DNA from: Nectonema munidae
Taxonomy: Eukaryota; Nematomorpha; Nectonematoida; Nectonematidae
DNA length: 64,000 bases
Assembly: GCA_030549495.1 (NCBI GenBank)
Contig: JAUIRK010000898.1
Coordinates: 1,178,001 to 1,242,000, forward strand
Direction of reading: 5' to 3'
A program made the position numbers and the translations under genes. Shown piece after piece: positions 21,859-31,826 of the stretch (within the stretch, counting starts at the first letter, position 1; every line of letters begins with the position of its first letter). Under the pieces are notes generated by a model, which was given only the letters and a program-made list of their open reading frames with translations, was not told where the DNA came from and did not search any database.

Positions 21859-22830
21859 TTAAAGCGTTGAAATTGATAGATATAACGAATTATGAGATTA
21901 TAAAACAGTTCAATATTTTCACAAAACCTTTTAATGTTAGTAAAAAGAACGTCATTAAGTTCAATTTTTAGTAGGCTAAAGTTAGGATTTGCTGATATTT
22001 TGCTATTAGAGGAATATATTCATTTTTGGGCAGTGATTACTTCCACAATTATCGAATGATCACCGTACTTTCTTCTTCTACGTTCATGTATGATATTTGC
22101 GAGACACATCTCAATTGTCATCACGTATTACTTTTCAAATTTCAGCGATTCGGCTTCAATGTTATGTTAAGCCTCTGTCCACACCTTCACAGCAGTCATT
22201 TGCTGCAAAGTCTCAAGGCGTATGCCCAAGTCTTCGTACAGATCCACAAAGACGAAAAGCGCAGTCTGTTTTATGCTGAAACGATTTGCCAAAATAAAAA
22301 AAACTCCACGGTAAGCCTTCTGATTATGTATTTGTACAATTGTTATGGCCGCGTCGAAATGATGATACCGACAGAAGAGGGTCGTTCTTCATCATCCCGT
22401 TTTTAAGAAGGCAAAATGCATGTAAGCCCTTTTCTATTTGTGGAGAATTTTTTTGCTGACTTTAGTTTGTTGAATAACCGGCACAAATCATGACCGATGA
22501 AAAAAGCATTATTTCTATGAACATTTTCATTCAACCAATTAAAAAGGGTAGATGTTAACCGTGCCAAGTCTTATGAGAAAAATCGGAAAAACCTCTAACA
22601 AAATTTCTTTACCCGAATTAAAAAAAGTTTCAAAAGTTCAGTTGAAACGTCTATGCTTTATGTGAGTCAAATTTTTTTCAGTGATGTGATCTATGATAGA
22701 ATTTTTCTCTCTATCAAAATGTCGATGCATATTATACATAGATATAGGGAATTTCGTTCTTTTTTAAAAACTAAATAATAAGTGCGTATTTTTTTTTTTT
22801 TTGCAGTCCCCCAGTATGGAGCTGCTTGTT

Positions 22831-22848
22831 TTTATTCAAATTTTTATT
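22831..22848 (-). terminator. Polyadenylation signals of element E
   Basis: Two AATAAA motifs on the minus strand (22848-22843 and 22836-22831), 29-47 bases before the A tail (plus-strand T run 22789-22802). This is the usual layout of a polyadenylated transcript end. Confidence 0.7.
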
Positions 22849-23133
22849 AAACGATGGGCAAGAGGGGAAAAAACACACAAAAACAGGGTATGATAAAGAC
22901 ATAAAGACATAGAGGAGGCATGTTCAGAGAAGGAATCCTTCTGGGTATTGCGTCTTCCGTGCATCATCTGGGATCCAGCGAGCGTTCGGATATCTTTGTG
23001 TTTTTCATCTTGACCCAGGCAGCTTCTGGGGACTGGAAAGCCTTTGTGAGGCCTTCGTAGCATCAAGGGAGTGGTGGGTGGGGAGTAACGTGAAAGTGAG
23101 AGAAAAAAGAGTGAATGGGCCTGTGCGTGGCTG

Positions 23134-23143
23134 CCTTTTTATA
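23134..23143 (-). promoter_or_regulatory. TATA box in the 3' region of element E
   Basis: Minus strand reads TATAAAAAGG. About 30 bases downstream begins the 28-base repeat that also forms the 5' end of the element, preceded in both places by CATTC. This is the spacing expected between a TATA box and a transcription start. Confidence 0.55.
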
Positions 23144-23191
23144 CTTGGTGGAGCAACGGAAGCCCGGGCTGGCTCGCTATTGGACGGGCAG

Positions 23192-26113
23192 TTAGCAGCT
23201 TGCCTTGTTAGCAAGGGGGCGTAGCCCGTCCTTTTGCCAAGCTTTATCTGACCAATGAGAAGAATCTTCTGTCGTCGCTTTGGCGCCAAGTGGGCAGTCG
23301 ATAGGGTCTATCTCCATGGCATTGTGTTTCCATTGCACAGGCTCTGTGGGGGAGAACTTCTTCATTCTGTCTTCAGTGATCCACTTGAAGGTTTGCAGGA
23401 TTTCGCTGAAGAAGTCTCTCCAAACTTTGGAATCCAAAGTGATCTGGCAATCCCAGATGTTGAGGGCGTGGCTTTTGGCAGCAGATTGTCGGCGGGACGG
23501 TTCGTCCGCCGGGTTCTCTTCTGACTTTATGTATTCGATTGAGGAGCGCAAAGCATCTTTCCAATCACTGGAGGCTTCTAGCCAAAGAAGCAGGATGCCT
23601 TGTCGCCAGGAGCTGCTGCCCAGCTTGCGGATGGCTCCAATTGCGGCCATTGAGTCCGAAAGGATCTTCCGGGATGGCCACGTGAAATGGGCTAGGATGA
23701 TGGCGAGGAGTTCGAGGTCTGTGATGTTCCATCCAGGGGCCTTCACAGGGAAACACCAGGAGCCCTGTTCCGTGTGGAGGCCCAAAGCCATCAGGGACGC
23801 GTCTACGTGAACTTCACCATTGAGCGGTCTGGTTCTGGCCAAGCTCCAGGGAACCAAGATGGTGTCCATCACGTAGGGCAGGGCTAGCTGGACCAGCTGG
23901 CCGTAGGAGGCGAGATCTTCCCAATGATATAGGTTGGATATGATCCTGAACCTTCCTGGGAGCGTTGCGGCGTAGTAGTTCAGGATGCCCATGATCTTCT
24001 GCCTCCACTTGAGGGGGACCTCCGGGCAGCTTTGTGCCAACAAAAAGGCGCATAGTGCCCGGAGGAGGGCCTCTTTCTTGGCATCTGGGATACCCATCGT
24101 CCTGTTGCCAAGATCGAGGCGGGCCCCGAGAAACTCGAGGGCTTTAGTGGGCTGCAAGATGGATTTGTCCAGGTTGATGCGGATTCCGCATTCCTCTTGC
24201 AGGAAAGAGGTGAACTGGCTGGTGATCCGGCCAGCCAGGTCTCGTGAGTCGGCTAGGAGAAGAAAATCGTCCAAATAGACGATGATCTTGACTCTCGGTC
24301 CCAGGGGAGGGGGGAGCCTAGCCTTGAAGGTGCCTATCAGACGACGCATCGTGCTCTGGAGGACTGCCGGGCTGAAACACGCTCCCATTGGGAGCCTGGT
24401 AAATTGCCAGACGCGGCCGCCCAATTTGATACAGAAGCAATTTCTCCAAGCTGATTGGATGCGGATGCCATAGAAGGCGTCGGAGAGGTCCAGTCTGGTG
24501 GCCCAGGTGAGGTTATCGGGGATGAATCTCAGTTGGTAGGGAGCTGTTAGGCGGATTGGCGGGGTTACAAAGAGATCCTTTGTAAAGCCAAAGTCTGCCA
24601 CCAGCCGGGTCTTTCCGTTGGCCTTTGGAACCAGAAAACACGGGGAGATGATTCTAGGTTTCCTGGCCAGTTCCAGGATACCGTGACTGACTAGCTTAGG
24701 CAGTACCTGCTGGTCTAGGAAAACCCTCTGACCCACTGGGGGTCTCGAGAATCTCGAGAAGGAGTGGAAGGGCAAGTTGGACGCTAGTTTGGGCTTGTAG
24801 CCTCGTCTTAGAATGTTGAGGATACCTCTATGTTTGAGGTCCACTGGGGGTCTAAAAAGGGGGGCCGAAACCTGAAACGAGGCGTGGGTCGGCAGCTCCA
24901 GGAGCCTAGCGGATACCGTGTAGGACCTGAGGAGATTCTTGCATGAGGCAATGTCAATGATTGACTGGATCTGGTCCTCATCCGGATCTGGGCAGGGATT
25001 ATCCTCTGGATCAAAGGACATGACCTGTGAAAAGATGTTCTTCCAGAAACTGGGGGGGAACAGAGCCTTGTTCGCCTCATAGAAATCCAGCAGGGCCCCC
25101 GGGTGGGCGGGGATAAAGAAACTTTGCCCGCCCGCCTGAACTGTGATGGAACCGTCTGATTGAAAGGTGAAGGTGGGTAGCGCCGCCGGATCGACGGGGC
25201 CAGGGAGGAGGATATTGAGGGGTGGCAGAACAGGGGGCTCTGCCGAGTCCTCAGGGACCAAAGTTGGCTGGCCGTCGATTATTTCGATCCTTGTCTGGAT
25301 CAGCCTGGGCGGATGGGTCGCCTCAGATTGAGGGGGAGATCGGAGGACAGGCGGCGGTATCCTGGTGATGGTAGGCTGTCCCTCCGAGATTTCAATGAAG
25401 GACTGGACCAGCCTTGGGGGTGTGGGAGAGCGAGGTGGGATCTCCGGGATGGGCAGGGGGAGCCCAACGGGCAACCCCAGGTCTTGGAGAAAGCCGCCCT
25501 TGGGGACTCTGAACGAAGGGCCTTCGGCAGGGGAGGCTATTAGACTGTCCAAGGGGAGCAACTCCGGAGATGGTGGCTCTGGGCTAGGGGGGACGTACGG
25601 GTCATAGCCGTGTGGGTACCTTGAGGGCGAGGCTAATGGCCGAACTCCGTCAGGGGGGATACCCTCCGACAGCAGAGGAGGGGGTGATCTGAGAACGCGG
25701 GGCGGCTCAGGTTGATCCGATGGATCGTAACCGTGGGGAAAGTGAACTGACCGCCTCCCAGACGCCCAGGCCTCCGCAGGGAGGTCCGAACCGGGTGGTG
25801 GGGGCATGGCCTCAGCCACAGGGGGTGGCGAGACCAGCCTGATGTGCCTGGAACCCAGGGGCGGAGAGGTAGCGCTGGGCGGACCGTAACCCACCGGGAA
25901 ACCGGACTCCGGTCTGCCGATACGCCAATCGGGCGGGAGTGTGGTCATGGGGGAGCCTGGATCAGACTCCGGAGATGGAGAAGGGGAGGGCTGTGGTCCA
26001 CAGCAGTACTGGGAGGTTAGGCGGTACCTCCTAGAACCCGTAGGTTTACTTCTTACGAGTAGCTTGGGCTGCCGGCCGAAAACGGCCCCGACCGCGGGTG
26101 GAGGGAACCTCAC
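23192..26113 (-). CDS. Reverse transcriptase and RNase H frame of element E
   Basis: About 973 codons. The first 350 residues are very Pro-rich with repeated phrases (FPHGYDP, YPHGYDP; PRLVQSFIEISEGQPTITRI and PRLIQTRIEIIDGQPTLV), with no known domain. The RT lies at about residues 430-680: PKANGKTRLVADF, TRLDLSDAFYGIRI, LPMGACFSPAVLQS and the YLDD box (IIVYLDDFLLLADS). RNase H follows at about 770-880: VHVDASLMALGL, DLELLAIILAHF, LSDSMAAIGAI and ENPADEPSRR. The NPAD-x-PSR ending and the RT-RH layout without an integrase recall DIRS-type and some LTR-type enzymes. RT and RH are clear; the placing within RT groups is not. Confidence 0.75.
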   Translation of the reverse strand: MRFPPPAVGAVFGRQPKLLVRSKPTGSRRYRLTSQYCCGPQPSPSPSPESDPGSPMTTLPPDWRIGRPESGFPVGYGPPSATSPPLGSRHIRLVSPPPVAEAMPPPPGSDLPAEAWASGRRSVHFPHGYDPSDQPEPPRVLRSPPPLLSEGIPPDGVRPLASPSRYPHGYDPYVPPSPEPPSPELLPLDSLIASPAEGPSFRVPKGGFLQDLGLPVGLPLPIPEIPPRSPTPPRLVQSFIEISEGQPTITRIPPPVLRSPPQSEATHPPRLIQTRIEIIDGQPTLVPEDSAEPPVLPPLNILLPGPVDPAALPTFTFQSDGSITVQAGGQSFFIPAHPGALLDFYEANKALFPPSFWKNIFSQVMSFDPEDNPCPDPDEDQIQSIIDIASCKNLLRSYTVSARLLELPTHASFQVSAPLFRPPVDLKHRGILNILRRGYKPKLASNLPFHSFSRFSRPPVGQRVFLDQQVLPKLVSHGILELARKPRIISPCFLVPKANGKTRLVADFGFTKDLFVTPPIRLTAPYQLRFIPDNLTWATRLDLSDAFYGIRIQSAWRNCFCIKLGGRVWQFTRLPMGACFSPAVLQSTMRRLIGTFKARLPPPLGPRVKIIVYLDDFLLLADSRDLAGRITSQFTSFLQEECGIRINLDKSILQPTKALEFLGARLDLGNRTMGIPDAKKEALLRALCAFLLAQSCPEVPLKWRQKIMGILNYYAATLPGRFRIISNLYHWEDLASYGQLVQLALPYVMDTILVPWSLARTRPLNGEVHVDASLMALGLHTEQGSWCFPVKAPGWNITDLELLAIILAHFTWPSRKILSDSMAAIGAIRKLGSSSWRQGILLLWLEASSDWKDALRSSIEYIKSEENPADEPSRRQSAAKSHALNIWDCQITLDSKVWRDFFSEILQTFKWITEDRMKKFSPTEPVQWKHNAMEIDPIDCPLGAKATTEDSSHWSDKAWQKDGLRPLANKASC

Positions 26114-26861
26114 GAGTAGCGGTAGCAGGTTTAGTTAGATCCATGCCGGTAATCCCGGCAATGGAAAGGAGGGATGGGGCCTGATGATGGACATTCGTCC
26201 AAGTTGAATGGGCGGCGATGACGTGCGTCCTAAGCATACTATTAAGCTCGGACAGCACACCCATGGGCAGATTGCCCAAAAAAGGCCGGAGGGTCTCCAG
26301 ATAAAAGAGCATAACTTCGTCTTTTATATTTAGATCCTTGGCCTTTGCCAATTCTGAGATCACCCGCACCCGGCGGTCCGCGAGGACGTCCGGAGGGGTG
26401 GAGTACACGCTCGGATCGACATGGTCCGCTGTGGCGTACCCTGCGGGCAGGGAGCCAGGGAGCAAACCAGCTAGCGACGGAGATAGAAGGGGTACACCCT
26501 GGGTCGCTGGGGTGGACGACACCGAGGGGAGCAAAGGGGACACTACCGAAGAGAATTGGCTTACGGTAGGAGCAAACGAAGGTGTAAAAACCGACTGCGC
26601 CGTAGAGAAGAGAGGAGAGGAGGAGGTAGACGGGTCTTTTCCCGTTGTCACGGTGCGATGAGGCGCTACTTGCCCATCCAGAGCCGTTAGACGGGATTCC
26701 ATCCGTTGCAGTTGCGTCGTGATGGAAAGCAATGTGGAGTTAAAATCGGGCAAATTCACTGTGCATGCAGGGAGTGATTTGCCGTCATCTGAGGAGTTTT
26801 CAGTGCGAGAAGCAGTGTTTTTGTGGGATGCTGTGTTGTGCGACGCGGGGGTCTTGGACAT
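26046..26861 (-). CDS. Gag-like first frame of element E
   Basis: About 271 residues. The N-terminus is Ser/Thr-rich and low-complexity, with a predicted short coiled coil (LLSITTQLQRMESRLTALDG). The middle is Pro/Ser-rich, then comes a helical stretch (SELAKAKDLNIKDEVMLFYL) and an Arg/Gly basic tail (STRGRGRFRP). No zinc knuckle and no capsid signature that I can name. Position and basic tail suggest the nucleic-acid-binding structural protein of the element. Its end overlaps the second frame by about 68 bases in another frame. Confidence 0.6.
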   Translation of the reverse strand: MSKTPASHNTASHKNTASRTENSSDDGKSLPACTVNLPDFNSTLLSITTQLQRMESRLTALDGQVAPHRTVTTGKDPSTSSSPLFSTAQSVFTPSFAPTVSQFSSVVSPLLPSVSSTPATQGVPLLSPSLAGLLPGSLPAGYATADHVDPSVYSTPPDVLADRRVRVISELAKAKDLNIKDEVMLFYLETLRPFLGNLPMGVLSELNSMLRTHVIAAHSTWTNVHHQAPSLLSIAGITGMDLTKPATATREVPSTRGRGRFRPAAQATRKK

Positions 26862-26924
26862 AGTGAAGTAATTTGACGTGAAGGAGAACGAGTAACGTGA
26901 AAGTGAGAGAAAAAAGAATGCTAG

Positions 26925-28492
26925 ATGATTTTTATCGAAAAAAGAATGCTTTAATTTTATTTTAAGTGACGATATTGATGCTTTAGATGCAATTCCTCTA
27001 CGGGAAAAAGAGAATGCAAAAAGGAGATTTATAGATGATTGTGAAGTGTGGATAAATAATTGTTCTAGAAAAATTTTCTACTTTTTATCTGAAGATAAGG
27101 GAACTTTTATTTCTTGTGCTAAAATTAAAAATGAATTAGCTAACGTAATAGTGACACGATATTATTCAAAATTAAAAAAAGATTGCAATTATGTAAGGAG
27201 TCTCTTATTTTTTAAAGTTTGATGGAAAGCCTCATTTACTTAGTATAAAGGGTTTTTCCAGGCTTCTCTTCACACTCAAATTCTAAATATCAAAACTCAA
27301 ATTATATGAGAACTTTTCGAGGTATAAAAGAAAATATTTTAACTCAATTGTCTGAAAATAAATTGATGAAACCTTTAGAGCTATATATTAAAACTATTAT
27401 GGAAGGAATCAATATTGAGAGAAAAGAAAATCCAGTAAAGGAAAATTTAGCTGATGAAATAAGAAAGCTTTTGAATCGAATTTCTATGAATGATGGCTTT
27501 ATTAAGGCTGCTTTCAACATACCCGGTAAGCCCCCATCCTTCATTGTGTATTCGGATTCTACTTTAAGTCATTTTTGTAATGCTATTATGATTGTAGGGG
27601 TTGACAGAACCTTTAATATAGGTCCAAGTTGCATAACCTATTTTGTTTTCCAGGAAAAAAACGTATCCGTAAAAAAACGAATACAAATCCTATATTTATT
27701 GGACCGGCATTTTTACATTGGGATTCTGAAATGGAGACATATTTACTTTTTTCTCTCATGTATGTTCTAAAATAAATAGGAATAAAACAATTATAATAGG
27801 ATGCGACCAAGAGCCTCTTTTATCGGCTATTAAAATAGCTTTCACTAATAGTATAGTAACACTTTGTACATGGCATCTCAAAGAAAATTTAGGCGCGATA
27901 ATTCTTTGAAAAGAACGATGCCTTCAAAGAAATGGAATCTGCTTTTTTCAGCTCTAATGGACTTCTTTCATTTACAGACGAAAATAAATTTGACGAATTA
28001 TCTTCACTTATCCTATTAAAATATTCAAATTGTGGAAGTTATATTAAAAATTTTATAAATGTTATAAAAGAGTACATTTTTTCCCACGTGTTTTAGCACC
28101 TACTATACCGCATTTCTGGAAGAATAATGGATGTGAATCCATCACATTTTGAAACTAAGATTAAATTGGTCACCCCAAAAAATAACAAGGATTGTAACAC
28201 TTTTGTTTGAAGAGGGCAAGAGAGATACTTATATGATCGAATCTGCATTATTAGGTCAGGGGAATGTGTTTTATCGAATGAATTTTCTTTTTTAAAAGAA
28301 TATACTCATAGGGATCGTATTTCTATTAATGATAAAATTGACAAGTTCTTAAATTTATTAATGATCGTGTACTTTTGTTTCAACTTCAGATTCAAAGGAA
28401 ATTTACGTCAAAAGACAGCAATTGCTAGAAAACCAAATAACAGAAAGCGCATAAGAAATACCAGAACTTTTACCTACAAGTCGAAAAATTAA
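26925..28492 (+). mobile_element. MULE transposon, 3' half only (S copy 2)
   Basis: Same sequence as 5098-6665: the transposase core with GVDRTFNIG, GCDQEPLL, CTWHLKEN and NNGCES phrases. The PHD-like and OTU-like parts are missing because the S repeat starts inside the element; element E lies immediately to the left. Confidence 0.75.
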
Positions 28493-29414
28493 GGTAACTT
28501 TTTCATTTATATGATATTCAACCGTTTCTAAAATAATTTTTTCAGTTCAATTACAAGTCCTTCATTATCATTTCATCATTTTCAATTTCCTTTTATCAAG
28601 TTTTTTGGTTTAATTCATTTTTTTATGTTCATTTTTCATTTAGGTTTTGGATGAAATTTTTTTTCATCTGTAAGGCTTTCTTATTTTTTGTTGGTGCTCT
28701 GGCAAACCAGTTCTAGCATAATTAGTAACCAGGCTAACACTTTACACTAAAATTGTTTCTCACTTAGTGGGTTTCAAACAATTTTTTTTCAATGATATTA
28801 AAAATAGTTGATATTTTCAATTAGATGAAAATATTCTATATAAATTTTCAATTGAGTAGTTCTTAATCTGCTTAATTATAAGTTAGGCTAATTTTTCAAA
28901 TTTTAATTTAGATATCTAACGATTATTTTTTTAGAGTTAGAATGAAGTCTCAATATCATAATGACTATTAATTTCTTCGTCATATTTGAAAAGTTTCAGT
29001 TTCTCAAATTCCGTACAATTACGGGATGCTTTTGCAAAGATGAAGATCGCATGTGATGTTTTGTGAGTCTATATAGAAATGGATTTGGGTAAAGTTGTGA
29101 AGTTCTAAAGATTTTTAATCACGTGGTTGTATGAAGTGATTAGGGCTGTACATTCCGCATTATAAGTTGTAGTCAGAATGTTTAGAGTGAAACTTGTAGT
29201 GAATAAAAGACTTTGAGAGGCTCCTGAGTAAAAACGATGTGAAAGCGCATTTCTTTGTTGCATTAGCGGCTTCGATAAAATTCTAGGAGTAAAGAAGTTG
29301 GAAAGTGTGTGGTTGCCGTTTTTTTGTTATGGTGTATAGTTATGTTGAAAGTTTATCCCTATTAATTACTGTTTAAACCCGTCGATAAGGGGACAAGGGA
29401 GCTAGGCATACTAG

Positions 29415-29625
29415 AAAAATTCTACATGCATGTCTAGTTTGCTTTTCAGAAATTGCTGGATTTCTTTCCACAGTATCGCTTAGAAAATTTTTCTTTGAAA
29501 AGCCACCTGACGTTTGAGTGCAGCAAGAGATTTTTAAATCGGAAAACAAACAAGAGTTGGAGCATTTGCTTAATGAAATACACTGTTTTAATGACTTCAT
29601 TTTTCAACTCATCGGGTATGGTTTA
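29415..29625 (-). pseudogene. hAT transposase remnant (S copy 2)
   Basis: Counterpart of 7590-7800 with the same LLLHSNVRWLFKEKFFKR phrase on the minus strand. Small single-base differences nearby distinguish the copies. 29760-30250 is AT-rich without a recognised gene. Confidence 0.5.
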
Positions 29626-30258
29626 AGGACTCGGCGCTCTGGGTACCAATTACATCTGGAGATTTTTGCTTATCGAGTTTCCGACCTTGCACCATATATC
29701 TATTTAATTATAATTCAATTTTTAGGATCCAGAAGAAAATTTAAAGAATGAGATATCAATCAAATTCATTGTAGTTCACTTAAACTGAAATTTGTTTTAT
29801 GAGGAAGTGGAAATAAGTTTTTCCACGCACACAAAAAAAAAGTTATACAAACAACATCACTAATATATTGTGAATTAATAATTTAATTAATGGATATTTA
29901 TCTTAAATAAATTATTTTTCTTACATTTTTTAAATACGCCTAATTCTATACCTCGATGCTTTGATATTAATTTAACAATGTGATCTTTAGTTTTTTTACT
30001 TATCGTTGTGATTTTAAAACAATTTTTTTTATCAATTTAAAATATTGATTTGTAGTTCAAAATATTGCAAATACGTTTTCAAAACGTGATAAAATCTTAG
30101 TAACACCTACAATGTGATGTGATGAATAGCACAGTATAGTTTAAAATCATATTTTCTGATTTATTATTCTATGCTTATATTTAATTAAGTTTAGCACTTA
30201 ATACTGATACTTCAAAGCTTATGTAATGTTTTCTTTCAGATCTTATTTGTTTTCAACA

Positions 30259-31826
30259 ATGAGTGCAAGACAGGACAAAAATGATCCAAACAGTTTCTGT
30301 TACATATGTGGGGGATTAACGTTTAGTTAAAGAAAAGCGCAGTATTTCAGGCCATACCAAGAAAATATACAAGGCGTATTCCGATTGTGACCTAGGAGAA
30401 CAGGATAAGTCATGAGCTCCTCATGTTTGTTGCCTTACAGGTGTGAAGACATTGAGTGCCTGGTATGCAGGAAAATTTATCGTGAGCAGAAAGATCACTA
30501 ATGATTGCTATTTCTGTCAGCAAGACTTTACAGGCTGCACTACAGTAAAGAAAAATAAACACATTGTCTACCAAAATTTGCAATCAGCAAAGCACTCAGA
30601 AAATTTACCTGTGCCCAAACATCCAGATCAAGGAATGCAGAGTTCCAGCAGTGAAGATGCGGATTCCACTGGTGAATATGTGGAGCCAAATCATCCAGAA
30701 AGCGAGAATAACCAAAACCATTTTCTCAAGAGGATGAGTTGTACAGGGATCTCTATTTAAAATTCGAACTTTATATCATATAGAGGCAAAGACAAAAATG
30801 AGTTTCTGGCATCAAGGCTTCAAGAACGTAATCTTGAGAAAGTAGTGAAGATAACACTGTACAGAAAACATACAGAGGATTTGTTTGCCTAATTCACCAT
30901 GAAGGATGTCTTATGCTTTTGTAATTCACTGAACTTTTTGAGCAACTGGAAATACCATATGATAACACCAACTGGTGACTTTTCATAGATGAATCTAAGG
31001 ACAGCATCAAAGCTGTTCTGCTACACAATGGTTACACTCTGCCTTTTGTTCTCATAGAACAGCCGAATGATATGAAAATCTGAAAGCAATTCTAACAAGC
31101 ATACAGTATGATGACCATAACTGGCATATTTGTTCTGATTTCAAGGTTGTGGTAATGCTTACTGGCCTTCAGTTTGGCTATACTAAATTTTGCTGCTTCT
31201 TGTGATTATAAAACTCCAGAGCCAGAACTGAACATTATGCACGCAAGGATTGGCCGATCTGAGATGAAATCGAGCAAGGAAAACACAACATCGTGCACAA
31301 ACCACGTGTGAAAAGTGATATAATTCTTTCAGCACCTTTGCATATAAAAACTTGTTTTGTTTAAGCAATTTGTGAAAGCCTTGGGCAAGGAATCCTTCTC
31401 ATTTGCATATCTTGCAGAGAAGTTCCTTTCCCTGAGTCAAGTTAAAATTAAAGAAGGTATCTTCATAGCTCCTCAAATTCAAAAAATTGTACTTGATGCA
31501 ATGAAGAGAAGCTCGATTTTAAGTCATTCAAGAAAGTTTGTGATAACTTCTTGGGAACCATCGTTCAGAAGACTGGCGCAAGTTGTGAATGATCTGCTGA
31601 ATCATTATCATGATATTGGATGTAACATAACATGTCTCTAAAAGTTAATGTTCTCCACTCTCATTTGGATTTTTTGCGGAAAATTATGGTGATATGAGTC
31701 ATGAACATGGCGAGATATTACATCAGGATATTTCAGTGATGGAACGACGATTCAAAGGAAAATGGAACCCTGGAATGTTGGCAGACTTCTTCTTGGGTAT
31801 ATAAAAAAGAAGATCACACTCCATAC
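30259..31826 (+). pseudogene. Family A transposon-derived gene, fossil (S copy 2)
   Basis: Counterpart of 8433-10000. Same zinc-binding N-terminus, the SRARTEHYARKDWP and KIKEGIF phrases, and the same stops, so the decay predates the duplication. 31830-33115 downstream has no recognised gene apart from the GTGCACGGTTTACC end motif near 32684. Confidence 0.7.

Larger units (their letters stand above)
16173..22310 (+). pseudogene. elp5: ELP5, truncated duplicate carrying exons 1-3 only (S copy 1)
   Basis: Exon 1 is 16173-16340, exon 2 is 20843-21130, exon 3 is 22146-22310. All are in phase 0 and show no coding change that I noticed against exons 1-3 of the full gene starting at 37998. The copy is cut off 480 bases into intron 3, at 22790, where element E begins; exons 4 and 5, including the conserved acidic C-terminus, are not present downstream of it. 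If transcribed it would run into E antisense to E's own genes. It is therefore a gene fragment if the duplication is real, or the second allele of the same exons if the duplication is an assembly artefact. Confidence 0.75.
5098..22790. repeat. S repeat, copy 1 (17.7 kb direct repeat)
   Basis: Aligns end to end with 26925-44614 at an offset of about 21,824-21,827 bases. I saw a few dozen single-base and short homopolymer differences, i.e. well over 99% identity. The left edge lies inside the MULE: CTACATGATTT here against CTAGATGATTT at 26921, so homology is unbroken from 5098. The right edge lies in ELP5 intron 3, where AGTGCGTATT runs into the poly-T of element E, while copy 2 continues AGTGCGTATTATACAC. 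It carries XBP1 exons, ELP5 exons 1-3 and many transposons. Confidence 0.97.
22789..26920 (-). mobile_element. Element E: GC-rich reverse-transcriptase/RNase H retroelement with poly-A tail, DIRS-like or LTR-kin
   Basis: About 4.1 kb, sharply richer in G and C than its surroundings. Order on the minus strand: a short leader, a first frame (26861-26046) with a gag-like character, an overlapping second frame (26113-23192) with RT and RNase H, a 400-base 3' region with a TATA box and AATAAA signals, and a 14-base A tail. A 28-base direct repeat occurs at the 5' end (26890-26917) and near the 3' end (23083-23110). I saw no integrase, tyrosine recombinase, aspartic protease motif or envelope. The main frames look open, but the lack of any recombination enzyme suggests an incomplete or non-autonomous copy. 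It looks young. It sits exactly between the two S copies. The family call (DIRS/Ngaro-like against LTR-type) is uncertain. Confidence 0.8.

Noticed and set aside
22026-22406. A 126-codon gene
   Set aside because: The informative part is ELP5 exon 3 (22146-22310), with clear acceptor and donor; the rest of the open frame is intron.
23255-23810. Plus-strand frames across the GC-rich region (also at 25313-25607 and 26338-26661)
   Set aside because: They are shadows of the RT and gag-like frames on the other strand; GC-rich DNA has few chance stops.
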